A DNA stretch of 45,012 nucleotides, taken from positions 1-45,012 of the forward strand of contig JAIPJT010000019.1 in the NCBI GenBank assembly GCA_021733985.1, in the 5' to 3' direction. Under the pieces are notes generated by a model, which was given only the letters and a program-made list of their open reading frames with translations, was not told the DNA's origin and did no database searches. The stretch comes from Victivallales bacterium (GTDB lineage: Bacteria > Verrucomicrobiota > Lentisphaeria > Victivallales > GWF2-38-69). Position 1 is the stretch's first letter. Every line of letters begins with the position of its first letter. Shown here piece by piece: positions 29,811 through 38,129 of this stretch. The position numbers and the translations under genes were made by a program.

Positions 29811-29867
29811 ACTGTACAGTTCGGACATTTTTGTTTGGCAATATCGAATTCAGACTTTGTCTGAATT
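29811..29867. promoter_or_regulatory. two palindromes upstream of the CHAD gene
   Basis: AATTCAGAC (29847-29855) and GTCTGAATT (29859-29867) form a perfect 9-bp inverted repeat with a TTT centre. A second perfect 10-bp palindrome, ACTGTACAGT, occupies 29811-29820 directly before the start codon. Either could be a protein-binding site, or the first could fold in the leader RNA. No T-run follows on the minus strand, so it is not a terminator. Confidence 0.5.
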
Positions 29868-30103
29868 TAGGGTATAGGAAAAATCAAAATAGTCAAACTT
29901 CAAAAAAAATTAGTAGTAATATTTTATATAGGATTATATTAACTGGAAAACTATTTTAATAGAGTTATCATATAAATAATTTTCAAAATGCAGAATAACA
30001 TAATAAATATTAAGGTTAAAGGCCGGACACAGAAAACTATTCGACGATAATGGATGACTTTTTGTGCAGGCTGTAATTATCATGTTTAAAAGGACTATTA
30101 TAT

Positions 30104-31027
30104 ATGAATAACAGCAGTCAAAAGGACATTGAAAACAAGATTTTAAAGCTAAAAAAAGATAGAAATGCAATAATACTCGCCCATAACTATGTTTTAGGAG
30201 AAATACAAGACATAGCCGATTTTTGCGGAGACTCACTGGAACTGAGCAGAAAAGCCGCGGGAATACCCGAAGAGACAATTGTTTTTGCCGGAGTTAAATT
30301 TATGGCAGAAACAGCGAAGATCTTATGTCCTGAAAAGACCGTCCTCCATCCTGTTGCAGGGGCCGGATGCCCAATGGCTGATATGGCTACAGTAGAGGAC
30401 GTAAGAAATATAAAAGAAAAATATCCTTCGGCAGTGACTGTATGCTATGTCAACAGTAATGCAGATGTAAAAACAGAAGCTGATATATGCTGCACTTCCG
30501 GGAATGCAGAAAAACTTGTAGCCAGTATACCTGAAGATAAGGATATTATTTTCCTCCCTGACCAAAATTTAGGTGCTAATATAGCACGAAAGCTTAACAG
30601 AAAGATTATTTTATGGGAAGGATACTGTCCTACACATATGAGGATTTCCCCCGAAATGGTCAAACGTAAACAGGATGAGTTTCCTGAATCAGAAACCATC
30701 GTCCACTTAGAATGTAAACCTGAAGTGGTAGCAATAGCTGATGCTGCGTTAAGTACTGCAGGTATGCTTAAATATGCAAAAAACTCTACCGCAAAAAAAT
30801 TAATTGTAGGTACTGAAATAGGCATGATCCACAGACTTCAGAAAGAAAATCCGGGTAAGATATTCATTCCGCTTTCAGAACAGGCTGTATGTATGGATAT
30901 GAAAATGCCTGAACTTAAGGATATTTTAAATTCTCTTGAAAAAATGGAAACACAAATTATCCTTGATAAAGAAACAATAAGAAAAGCGCATCTTCCTATA
31001 AAAAAAATGCTTGATTCTAAATTTTAA
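30104..31027 (+). CDS. nadA: quinolinate synthase NadA
   Basis: An oxygen-sensitive [4Fe-4S] enzyme that condenses iminoaspartate with dihydroxyacetone phosphate to quinolinate in de novo NAD synthesis. The 307-residue length is that of the short NadA type. The three cluster cysteines are in AKILCPEK (Cys75), HLECKPEVVA and EQAVCMDMK. Other hallmarks are LAHNYVLGEIQDIADF, YVNSNADVKTEAD, FLPDQNLG and GTEIGMIHRL. AAGGACT precedes the ATG. No nadB or nadC is in the window, so the gene stands alone. The 297-nt region upstream, shared with the CHAD gene, is very AT-rich. Confidence 0.96.
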   Translation: MNNSSQKDIENKILKLKKDRNAIILAHNYVLGEIQDIADFCGDSLELSRKAAGIPEETIVFAGVKFMAETAKILCPEKTVLHPVAGAGCPMADMATVEDVRNIKEKYPSAVTVCYVNSNADVKTEADICCTSGNAEKLVASIPEDKDIIFLPDQNLGANIARKLNRKIILWEGYCPTHMRISPEMVKRKQDEFPESETIVHLECKPEVVAIADAALSTAGMLKYAKNSTAKKLIVGTEIGMIHRLQKENPGKIFIPLSEQAVCMDMKMPELKDILNSLEKMETQIILDKETIRKAHLPIKKMLDSKF

Positions 31028-31384
31028 TTCAACTTATATACAAAAGCCGATTTAATCGTAGTGTGTAGATTCCGTTATCATCCTTATAAAACTGGTGGAT
31101 TGTGGCTTTTACTTAAGCTATAATTTTATCAGTCATTAATCAATGTCTTTGAATTAAAACAAAATTATTGATTTTGCTTAGTTTACGGAACCATCTGTCT
31201 TCGCTTGAAGCTACGCCAAGACACCGGAGGACTGGTTCCCTCCACCACGAATTCTGTATTTTGTGGAGGGAATCAATGCTTTGATTCAGAAAGCATAATT
31301 CTTAATTCAATGACATTAAGTGATTAATAAACATCAAAAAAAATAGTAATTTACTTAAAAAAAACTAAATAAATCGAGTATTAT
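31028..31384. other. 357-nt intergenic region between nadA and a permease gene
   Basis: No gene is supported here. The flanks are AT-rich, but 31185-31275 is about half G+C and contains nested complementary segments described as a separate feature. No canonical intrinsic terminator for nadA was found; an AAAAGCC/GGCTTTT pair (about 31042-31048 and 31110-31116) is too widely spaced to be convincing. Confidence 0.5.
31167..31287 (+). other. GC-rich foldable island, candidate structured RNA or dispersed repeat
   Basis: Complementary arms fit one multi-helix fold. An outer pair ATTGATT (31167-31173) with AATCAAT (31271-31277) encloses GGAACCA (31187-31193) with TGGTTCC (31233-31239). Inside the latter, TGTCTT (31196-31201) pairs with AAGACA (31218-31223), extended by GC/GC beyond a C-C mismatch. 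A further hairpin CTCCAC (31240-31245) with GTGGAG (31263-31268) can sit beside it. An alternative hairpin GAATCAA (31270-31276) with TTGATTC (31281-31287) competes with the outer pair. It does not match any riboswitch I know. A degenerate short interspersed repeat is an equal alternative. Confidence 0.45.
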
Positions 31385-32575
31385 ATGTCAGGCTCAAAAA
31401 GACTTATTATTTCAATGTCGCTTTTATTAGCCGGCACAGCCCTTGGTGCAGGTATTTTAGGACTCCCTATGGAAACCGGGCTATCCGGTTTTCTGCCTTC
31501 ACTGATAATAATGATAATCACCTGGATCACACTAATGCTTACAGGATGGGTTTTCATTTTTAAAATCAGTATGTCGAGAAAACCTGTAGAAGATTTTGCA
31601 GATTTATATAAAAGAGAATTCGGGCACTGGAGTATTTTCTTAAATACTTTTGGTTATTTCATAACTTTTTATGGTATAATTACCGCATATTTATGCGGGA
31701 TATCTACAGCTACCATCGAAATTTTCCCTTTACTGAAAAGTATCCCTTATGTAGACAAGTTTCTTATAGTTATTTACTTTTTTGTTTTAACTTCTATAGT
31801 TATATTCGGTATTAAAATATTCAAAAAATTTAATATGATTTTTTCATCATTTCTTCTCGTGACTTTTATTGCTATGGTACTGGCTGCTTTACTGCACATT
31901 AATGTAGATTATTTAAAACATGTAAATCTGTCATATCTGCCGTTTGCCACCCCAATACTCTTTACTTCGTTCTGCTTTCATCCTGTCATACCTTTAATCT
32001 GCCAACATGTAAAAGAAGAAAACTTCAGCCGTAGAATTTTAAAATGGATACTGTTCTGGGGTACTTTTATTATATTATGCGTAATCTTATTCTGGTCTCT
32101 TGTAGTGCTTGGAATTGTGCCGGTGCATTCAGTTTCCGGGACAAGCATTATCAAAGCTCATGCCAAAGGGCTTCCCGCTACTGTTCCTTTAGCGAAATGT
32201 ATACATTTCGCACCATTAAGAATTTTAGCTCTCCTTTTTACTTTTTTTGCAATAGTTACATCTTTTATTGGAAGCGGGGCAGGTTTCATGAACTATGTAA
32301 AAAATTTTTCCGGGCATTATATCAAACGCAATAAAACTACTGATTTTGTTATTACTTTTGCCATTCCCTTTCTGGTCGCACTTATCTATCCAAATATTTT
32401 TTTACGAATGCTCGGTGTTGTAGGCGGCATAGGTGTCGTTACTATCTACGGTATCCTGCCTTCATTGCTGGCAATTAAACCTAATAATAATAAAAAAATA
32501 AAAATAATAGGCTACTCTACCCTTTGTTTAAGCCTTATTGTCTTTTTTATTGAACTTTATAAAACTTGTTTTTGA
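31385..32575 (+). CDS. aromatic amino acid permease (HAAAP/TyrP-like)
   Basis: A 396-residue inner-membrane transporter with about eleven hydrophobic segments, of the hydroxy/aromatic amino acid permease family (TyrP, Mtr, TnaB), which imports tyrosine or tryptophan with protons. The helix-1 signature SLLLAGTALGAGILGLPMET is diagnostic. A paralogue is encoded at 35304-36470. Its 3' end overlaps the convergent dinB by 19 nt. Which amino acid it carries cannot be read from the sequence. The ribosome binding site is weak, and the upstream GC-rich island may affect expression. Confidence 0.85.
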   Translation: MSGSKRLIISMSLLLAGTALGAGILGLPMETGLSGFLPSLIIMIITWITLMLTGWVFIFKISMSRKPVEDFADLYKREFGHWSIFLNTFGYFITFYGIITAYLCGISTATIEIFPLLKSIPYVDKFLIVIYFFVLTSIVIFGIKIFKKFNMIFSSFLLVTFIAMVLAALLHINVDYLKHVNLSYLPFATPILFTSFCFHPVIPLICQHVKEENFSRRILKWILFWGTFIILCVILFWSLVVLGIVPVHSVSGTSIIKAHAKGLPATVPLAKCIHFAPLRILALLFTFFAIVTSFIGSGAGFMNYVKNFSGHYIKRNKTTDFVITFAIPFLVALIYPNIFLRMLGVVGGIGVVTIYGILPSLLAIKPNNNKKIKIIGYSTLCLSLIVFFIELYKTCF

Positions 32576-33666
32576 GAATCATATAATTCCAGTTCAGGCT
32601 GAAAATACTCTGAACAATTATCCTCAATATTAGAAACTGATATACCTGCGAGCCTAATACTCTTTTCCAGCTTTACTTCTTTGATAAGCTTAGCTGCAAT
32701 AACCATTAGCAGCGCTTTATTTATTTTCCTGTAAGAAATAAAAGAAGTACTCCTTGTTACAATCTTAAAATCACTATATTTAATTTTTAAAGTTACAGTC
32801 CTGGCAGAAACTTTATTCCGCTGCAACAGCGGAACTAATTCGTCACATAATTTACTTATTACTTTTAATACGACGGATCGAGAATTTATATCATGGGGAA
32901 ATGTAACCTCCCTACCGTAAGATTTCCTTCTTCTCTCAACGCAAACGGGCCTTTCATCCCTACCTCTTGAAATGTTGTAATAAAAAATACCATTTTTGCC
33001 GAAAAGCTCAGTTAATTTTTTAATTGAAAACATTTTAAGATCATATCCGTTTCGGATACCAAGTTGTTTCATCTTTTTAAAAGTTACTTTACCTATACCG
33101 AAAAATCTCTGAATGGGAAGCTTATTTATAAACTCTTCAGACTCTTTCGGAGTTATAACCGTCAGTCCATCCGGTTTATTTATATCTGATGCCACCTTTG
33201 CTAGAAATTTATTAAAAGAAACACCGGCCGAAGCAGTCAAAGCTGTCTCATTGAAAATCATACTCCTTATACTTTTTGCAATTACAGTCGCAGAAGGGAT
33301 ATTAAGTTTATTATCAGTCACATCTAAAAAAGCCTCATCGAGTGAAAGCGGTTCAACCAAATCCGTAAACCCTCTGAAAATTTCATTAATTTGCCGTGAG
33401 ACATATTTGTATTTTTCAAATTCGGGGGGTATAAACACTGCAGTAGGACAAAGTTTATAAGCTTGAGCAGATGGCATAGCTGAATGTATACCATATTTTC
33501 TTGCTTCATATGAGCAGGTGGAAACAACACCCCGAGAGTTAGGTTTACCACCAACAATAACGGGCTTATTTTTAAGCCCGGGATTGTCTCTCTGCTCTAC
33601 GGAAGCATAAAAGGCATCCATATCGATATGGATTATTTTTCTTATACTGGCTTCAACTTCCTGCAT
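32557..33666 (-). CDS. dinB: DNA polymerase IV (Y-family)
   Basis: A 369-residue translesion polymerase. Catalytic palm motifs are complete: HIDMDAFYASVE, and SLDEAFLDVT with the Asp-Glu pair. VSTCSYEARKYGIHSAMP (fingers), AGVSFNKFLAKVASDINKPDG and FFGIGKVTFKKM (thumb HhH) follow, then the little-finger domain. Near the C-terminus QPELELYD looks like a beta-clamp-binding QxxLxL motif. It is convergent with the first permease gene and divergent from the inositol monophosphatase gene. No clear LexA-type box was recognised in the 139-nt gap. Confidence 0.95.
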   Translation of the reverse strand: MQEVEASIRKIIHIDMDAFYASVEQRDNPGLKNKPVIVGGKPNSRGVVSTCSYEARKYGIHSAMPSAQAYKLCPTAVFIPPEFEKYKYVSRQINEIFRGFTDLVEPLSLDEAFLDVTDNKLNIPSATVIAKSIRSMIFNETALTASAGVSFNKFLAKVASDINKPDGLTVITPKESEEFINKLPIQRFFGIGKVTFKKMKQLGIRNGYDLKMFSIKKLTELFGKNGIFYYNISRGRDERPVCVERRRKSYGREVTFPHDINSRSVVLKVISKLCDELVPLLQRNKVSARTVTLKIKYSDFKIVTRSTSFISYRKINKALLMVIAAKLIKEVKLEKSIRLAGISVSNIEDNCSEYFQPELELYDSQKQVL

Positions 33667-33805
33667 AATAAATATATAAATTACAGCTTTACATTATTCA
33701 AAAAAAAATTACTTTAGCACAACATTAGTTGACCTTCGTATTATTAAGTATTAATATAATGATTCTATCATATTTTGCTTTATTAAAACTTAATTTTAAA
33801 TAAAT

Positions 33806-34612
33806 ATGGAAAATTCAGAATATATAAAATATTTAACTTTTGCAAAAGAGATTGCTTTTGAAGCCGGAAAAATCATTAGCAGAGAAAGAAACAAAAGCAG
33901 TTTCAGTCTTGATTATAAAAACAATGTTGAGCTTGTAACAACAGCGGATATAGCCTCTGAAAAATTTATTATAGATACTGTCAGGTCTACATATCCTGAA
34001 CACAGCATTTTATCTGAAGAATCATACAATAACATTACATTTGATAGCATACATAACAATTTTTTATGGATTATAGATCCTATTGACGGTACAGTTAACT
34101 ATGCTAATAATCTTCCCCAAGTTACAATCTCTATCGCTCTTTCCGAAAATAGAAAAGTCGTTGCAGGTGTAGTTTATTCTCCATTTCTTAATGAAATGTT
34201 TTATGCAGTAAAAGGAAAAGGCGCATTTCTGAACAACAAAAAAATCAAAACTCCAAAAGGAATATCCATTAAAAATGCATTAATCGGCACCGGCTTTTCC
34301 TATAATAAACAGGAAAGGATATTACAGTTGGAATACTTAAAAAAAGTTCTGCAAAACTGCCAGGACATAAGAAGACTCGGTTCGGCAGCCCTTGATCTAT
34401 GTTATGTCGCTATGGGTAGATTAAACGGTTATTATGAAAACGTAAAAAGCTGGGATATGGCTGCGGGTGCTTTAATAGCCAAAGAAGCAGGCGCTACCGT
34501 CGGGCATATGGGCAAAGTCCCTGATAATACTCCAGGTGACCTTTATGGCGAAGGTCTTGTCGCCGCCGCTGACGATATATATGATAAACTTTTAAAGATA
34601 TTAAATTCTTAA
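33806..34612 (+). CDS. inositol monophosphatase family protein (SuhB-like)
   Basis: A 268-residue Mg2+-dependent phosphatase of the FIG superfamily. Metal-site motifs: HSILSEES (Glu), WIIDPIDGTVNYAN (DPIDGT) and SWDMAAGALIAKEAGATV (WDxAAG). Substrates may be inositol phosphates, fructose-1,6-bisphosphate or PAP-like nucleotides; SuhB also acts in transcription antitermination in some bacteria. It is followed 13 nt later by the DUF355 gene with AAGGAG between them, so the two form an operon. Confidence 0.92.
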   Translation: MENSEYIKYLTFAKEIAFEAGKIISRERNKSSFSLDYKNNVELVTTADIASEKFIIDTVRSTYPEHSILSEESYNNITFDSIHNNFLWIIDPIDGTVNYANNLPQVTISIALSENRKVVAGVVYSPFLNEMFYAVKGKGAFLNNKKIKTPKGISIKNALIGTGFSYNKQERILQLEYLKKVLQNCQDIRRLGSAALDLCYVAMGRLNGYYENVKSWDMAAGALIAKEAGATVGHMGKVPDNTPGDLYGEGLVAAADDIYDKLLKILNS

Positions 34613-34625
34613 GGAGAACCGAATA

Positions 34626-35114
34626 ATGAACTTAAAAATTGAAGCGGTAAAATTAAATTGGCCTGAAGGCTGTAATATTATTGTTGGTCAGTCTCATTTT
34701 ATAAAAACTGTTGAAGATATTTCAGAAATTATGGCGAGCTATGTTCCAAAGGCATCATATGGGCTTGCATTTAATGAAGCTTCTGGACCATGCCTCATCC
34801 GCACAGACGGAAATGATGAAAATTTATTGAAATATGCAGAAAAATGTGCAAATGATGTTGCTGCAGGCCATGCATTTTTCCTGATTATAAAAGAATGTTT
34901 CCCGATAAATATTCTTAATCAGCTTAAAAACTGTCATGAAGTATGTCATATTTTCTGCGCTACTGCAAATCCTCTTGAAATTTTAGTTACAGAGTCAGAC
35001 CAGGGACGAGGTATAATTGGTGTGATCGACGGACACTCTCCTTCAGGCATAGAAACCGATAAAGATAAAAATGACAGATATAATATACTCAGAAACTTTA
35101 AATATAAGCATTAA
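34626..35114 (+). CDS. adenosine-specific kinase family protein (DUF355)
   Basis: A 162-residue protein matching the small DUF355 family, for which one archaeal member has been described as an adenosine-specific kinase. Recognisable strings are WPEGCNIIVGQSHFIKTVED, YGLAFNEASGPCLIRTDGND, ANDVAAGHAFFLI and QGRGIIGVIDG near the C-terminus. There is no P-loop, as expected for this family. It is tightly linked to the inositol monophosphatase-like gene; a shared role in nucleotide phosphate salvage is an inference only. Confidence 0.85.
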   Translation: MNLKIEAVKLNWPEGCNIIVGQSHFIKTVEDISEIMASYVPKASYGLAFNEASGPCLIRTDGNDENLLKYAEKCANDVAAGHAFFLIIKECFPINILNQLKNCHEVCHIFCATANPLEILVTESDQGRGIIGVIDGHSPSGIETDKDKNDRYNILRNFKYKH

Positions 35115-35214
35115 ATTTTTCAAAATTAAATCTGCAAGATACAGTATTGTTTTTTAAAAACAGTAAAAATTACTTATCCCTGATTGCATAATTACTATAT
35201 TTTCCTTAAAATAA

Positions 35215-35284
35215 TTGTTTAAATGAAAACATTAGGCTCAAAAACTCTTTGAGAGATTTCTATTATTTAAATTCGTTTAAACAA
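35215..35284 (+). promoter_or_regulatory. two-tier dyad in the leader of the second permease gene
   Basis: TTGTTTAAA (35215-35223) and TTTAAACAA (35276-35284) are perfect 9-bp complementary arms. They enclose a smaller hairpin CTCAAA (35237-35242) with TTTGAG (35248-35253). The structure ends 19 nt before the permease start. There is no T-run, so control at the level of translation or a DNA-binding role is more likely than attenuation. A frame of nine codons (ATG at 35224) inside it lacks aromatic codons. Confidence 0.4.
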
Positions 35285-35303
35285 CAAACCAAAAGCGATA
35301 ACT

Positions 35304-36470
35304 ATGCAATCAAACACTAAATCAATAATCTCTGTCGGAATGCTCATAGGCGGTGCAACTATTGGCGCCGGTATTTTAGGACTCCCAATTCAGACAGGTC
35401 AGGCAGGAATATTTCCTTCAATTATTGGAACCCTGGGTATTTGGATCCTTCTCACTATAACTGCATTCATTATTACTGACCGTTTCGCTACAGAAAGCGA
35501 TATAACAGAAGATTTTCCAACAGTTTACAGGAAAGAATTCGGATTATTAGGCAAATTATTAGTTATCCTCGGTTATTTAATAAATTATTACGGAATAATG
35601 GTGGCATATCTGTGTGCAAGTGTTTCAATTCTTTCGTTTCTTCTCCCTGTCCATCTTTATGACTGGTGCTATCTGCTTATTTTCTTCATTCCGGTTGCCG
35701 GTATAACACTGTTCGGCCTAAAGTATGTATTAAAGGCAAATTCGTTTTTTATGATAGTATTGATTATTACTTTCACTATTATGTTTACATTAATAATTTC
35801 CCACCTCAAACCTGAAAGGATAACCTATACTAACTGGACTTTCTTTCCTATTACACTGCCTATTATTGTTAACGCTTTTTTATTTCACAATATCATACCG
35901 GCTGTGTGCAGAACAATGGATAATAATTCAAGAAAAGTAAAGCAATCAATTATTGTAGGAACTGTCATAGCCTGCAGTATTAATCTGGTCTGGATCATAG
36001 CAGTTCTGGGAGTTCTCCCGCTGGGACCGGAAAGCCTCTCCTCTTCGATAAAACATGCTTTTTCACACAGTCAGCCTGCGACCGTTCCACTATCTAAAGC
36101 CTTAAAATCGAATTTCTTAACTTTCATTGGAATTATATTCGCATTTTGCGCAATAATCACTTCCTTTGTCAGTGTGTCTATTGGTCTGCAGGGCTTTTTA
36201 AGAGATATATTTATTTCAAATTTCAAAATAGAAAGTAAAATTTTAAATAATACAGCTGTATTTCTCCCCCCGCTAATCATCTCACTGGCCTTCCCCCATT
36301 TTTTCTTAAAAGCAATGGGATATGCAGGCGGTGTAGGCGGTTTGCTTATTTTCGGCATATTCCCAACACTATTATGGTTAAAATCAGGCAGCAGGGGAAA
36401 AATGACGGCGGGGCTTTTAATGCTGCTAATATTCCTGTATATCATGGGGGTACAGATTTTTACAACTTAA
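35304..36470 (+). CDS. aromatic amino acid permease (HAAAP/TyrP-like), second copy
   Basis: A 388-residue paralogue of the permease at 31385-32575, with the same helix-1 signature (GMLIGGATIGAGILGLPIQT) and the same hydrophobic pattern. Shared blocks include the QPATVPLSKAL-type segment (ATVPLAK in the first copy) and AMGYAGGVGGL near the end. Sequence divergence is substantial, so the duplication is not recent. Tyrosine or tryptophan with protons are the family substrates. The gene has its own leader containing a two-tier dyad. It is convergent with the ClC gene. Confidence 0.85.
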   Translation: MQSNTKSIISVGMLIGGATIGAGILGLPIQTGQAGIFPSIIGTLGIWILLTITAFIITDRFATESDITEDFPTVYRKEFGLLGKLLVILGYLINYYGIMVAYLCASVSILSFLLPVHLYDWCYLLIFFIPVAGITLFGLKYVLKANSFFMIVLIITFTIMFTLIISHLKPERITYTNWTFFPITLPIIVNAFLFHNIIPAVCRTMDNNSRKVKQSIIVGTVIACSINLVWIIAVLGVLPLGPESLSSSIKHAFSHSQPATVPLSKALKSNFLTFIGIIFAFCAIITSFVSVSIGLQGFLRDIFISNFKIESKILNNTAVFLPPLIISLAFPHFFLKAMGYAGGVGGLLIFGIFPTLLWLKSGSRGKMTAGLLMLLIFLYIMGVQIFTT

Positions 36471-36634
36471 CGGAAACCAAAATAATGAAAAACACAATCT
36501 TGAACGCTTTAGTAATATTCCGGATTTTTAGTGCTCCTGAAGAATTATTTCTGGGAGGAAGCAAGACAAGCACAGGGATTTGTTAAAAAAATTTCAGTTG
36601 GGTACAGAGTAGTATAAACTGCACAGAAACCTGT

Positions 36635-38023
36635 TTATTCTTCTTTTTCCTCCTTCTCAAACTCCTCTTTAGCTTTTTCCTTTGTAAGCCTGATTGTCCG
36701 TTCGAGCAGAGTAGAGTATATTGGTTTATGTCCGATAAAGTAAGCAACCATGGTAGCACTGAAACAGGTAAGCAGCAGTGGCACTATCAGTTCATAATTC
36801 ATTGTCATCTCTACAACAAGCACAGTTCCTGTCAGCGGAGCCCCCACTGTCGCTGTAAACAATGCAGCCATCCCGGCCACAGCAAACATTCCCGGATCAA
36901 GTATAACTGAAGGAAATAATAAATTGGCATAGTATCCAAAACTCATCCCAAAGACTGTCCCCAAGGCCAGCATAGGAGCAAAAATTCCGCCCGGAACACC
37001 GGAACCGTAGCTAACCCATGTTGTAACCATCCTTAGAAAAAATATCAGCAGAAGAGTTGCAGGCAGTATCTCAAAATTAAGGGCTTTGGGTATTACTTCA
37101 TAACCCCCGCCGGTAATATCGGGATAAACTTTTGTCAAAATACCAAAGACAGCAGCAGTAACCACAATTGAAATCCAGAATTCAATGCCTTTCTTTTTGG
37201 TATAAAAATCCAAAGCTTTAATTATATACTTATTAAAAATTACTCCCATCACTCCGAAAATACATCCAAAAACGATAAAAATCCATAATGAAGCAGTAGA
37301 AGGATGTGCAAACTGTGTCATTATTATATCCGGTTTTTTGCTTCCAAGTATAATTCGAACCACAACATCACTAATGATAGAAGTAACAATGACACACTGC
37401 AGTGATTTAAAACTCCATTTGAACTGTGTATGCATTTCTTCTATAACAAAAAGTATCCCTGCAAGCGGTGCATTAAATGCCGCAGCCAGTCCTCCACCGG
37501 CGCCTGCAGCAATCAAAATATGTGAGTGTTCGGGACCAACATGAAAAACCCTGCTTATCATCTTTCCAAGAGCCCCCCCCATCTGAATGGTTGGACCTTC
37601 ACGCCCAAGAATCAATCCGCTCGACAATGACAAGCTTCCTGCAAAGAATTTTACCGGCAGCACCCTGTTCCACCTGATCCAGCGTTTTCTTTCCAGCGAA
37701 CCCTCTATTTCCTGCACACCGCTCCCTCCAGTTTCAGGAGCAAACCTTTTTACAAGCCAAATGGATACAACAACCAATATCACCGGAATAATTATACTGA
37801 GAGACCATTCAAGAATTAAACTTTCCGTATATGAATAGCTGCAGATATATTCCTTTAAATGAATTAAATATCTGACAGACAGCTGAAAAATACCTCCTAT
37901 AAAGCCGGCTATTGCTCCAAGCATAATACCAAGAATAAATAATAAACGGACCTGTTTCCTCTCTTTCAATAACATATATGAAAGCACTTTAAATTGGTGT
38001 TGATGGTGGTGGTGATGATTCAT
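36635..38023 (-). CDS. ClC chloride channel/antiporter with His-rich N-terminus
   Basis: A 462-residue ClC-family membrane protein without C-terminal CBS domains. Selectivity-filter motifs: GSGVQEIEG, GREGPTIQMG (gating Glu present) and GVPGGIFAPML. Glu in LFVIEEM corresponds to the inner proton glutamate of CLC-ec1, and KPIYSTLLERT to its Tyr445 region, so H+/Cl- exchange is likely. GSGVQE deviates from the usual GSGIP. The protein begins MNHHHHHQHQ, a natural histidine cluster that could bind metal or sense pH. A second ClC gene lies 106 nt upstream on the same strand. Confidence 0.92.
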   Translation of the reverse strand: MNHHHHHQHQFKVLSYMLLKERKQVRLLFILGIMLGAIAGFIGGIFQLSVRYLIHLKEYICSYSYTESLILEWSLSIIIPVILVVVSIWLVKRFAPETGGSGVQEIEGSLERKRWIRWNRVLPVKFFAGSLSLSSGLILGREGPTIQMGGALGKMISRVFHVGPEHSHILIAAGAGGGLAAAFNAPLAGILFVIEEMHTQFKWSFKSLQCVIVTSIISDVVVRIILGSKKPDIIMTQFAHPSTASLWIFIVFGCIFGVMGVIFNKYIIKALDFYTKKKGIEFWISIVVTAAVFGILTKVYPDITGGGYEVIPKALNFEILPATLLLIFFLRMVTTWVSYGSGVPGGIFAPMLALGTVFGMSFGYYANLLFPSVILDPGMFAVAGMAALFTATVGAPLTGTVLVVEMTMNYELIVPLLLTCFSATMVAYFIGHKPIYSTLLERTIRLTKEKAKEEFEKEEKEE

Positions 38024-38129
38024 ATTTCCTATAATTTCTTTTTTTTCTTAATATTAATTTAGTGTACTATTTGATTATAATATATAACAAAAGCAAAAGC
38101 AACAGTGACACAAGCGGACAGGTTTATTT

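Noticed and set aside
31167-31287. T-box leader or known riboswitch ahead of the aromatic permease
   Set aside because: No T-box (AGGGTGG-ACCGCG) sequence, no specifier loop and no terminator T-run were found, and no known riboswitch core fits.
31153-31299. Open frame of about 45 codons across the GC-rich island (reading LSSLEATPRHRRTGSLHHEF)
   Set aside because: No ATG start near its beginning and no ribosome binding site; composition follows the nested complementary arms rather than codon use.
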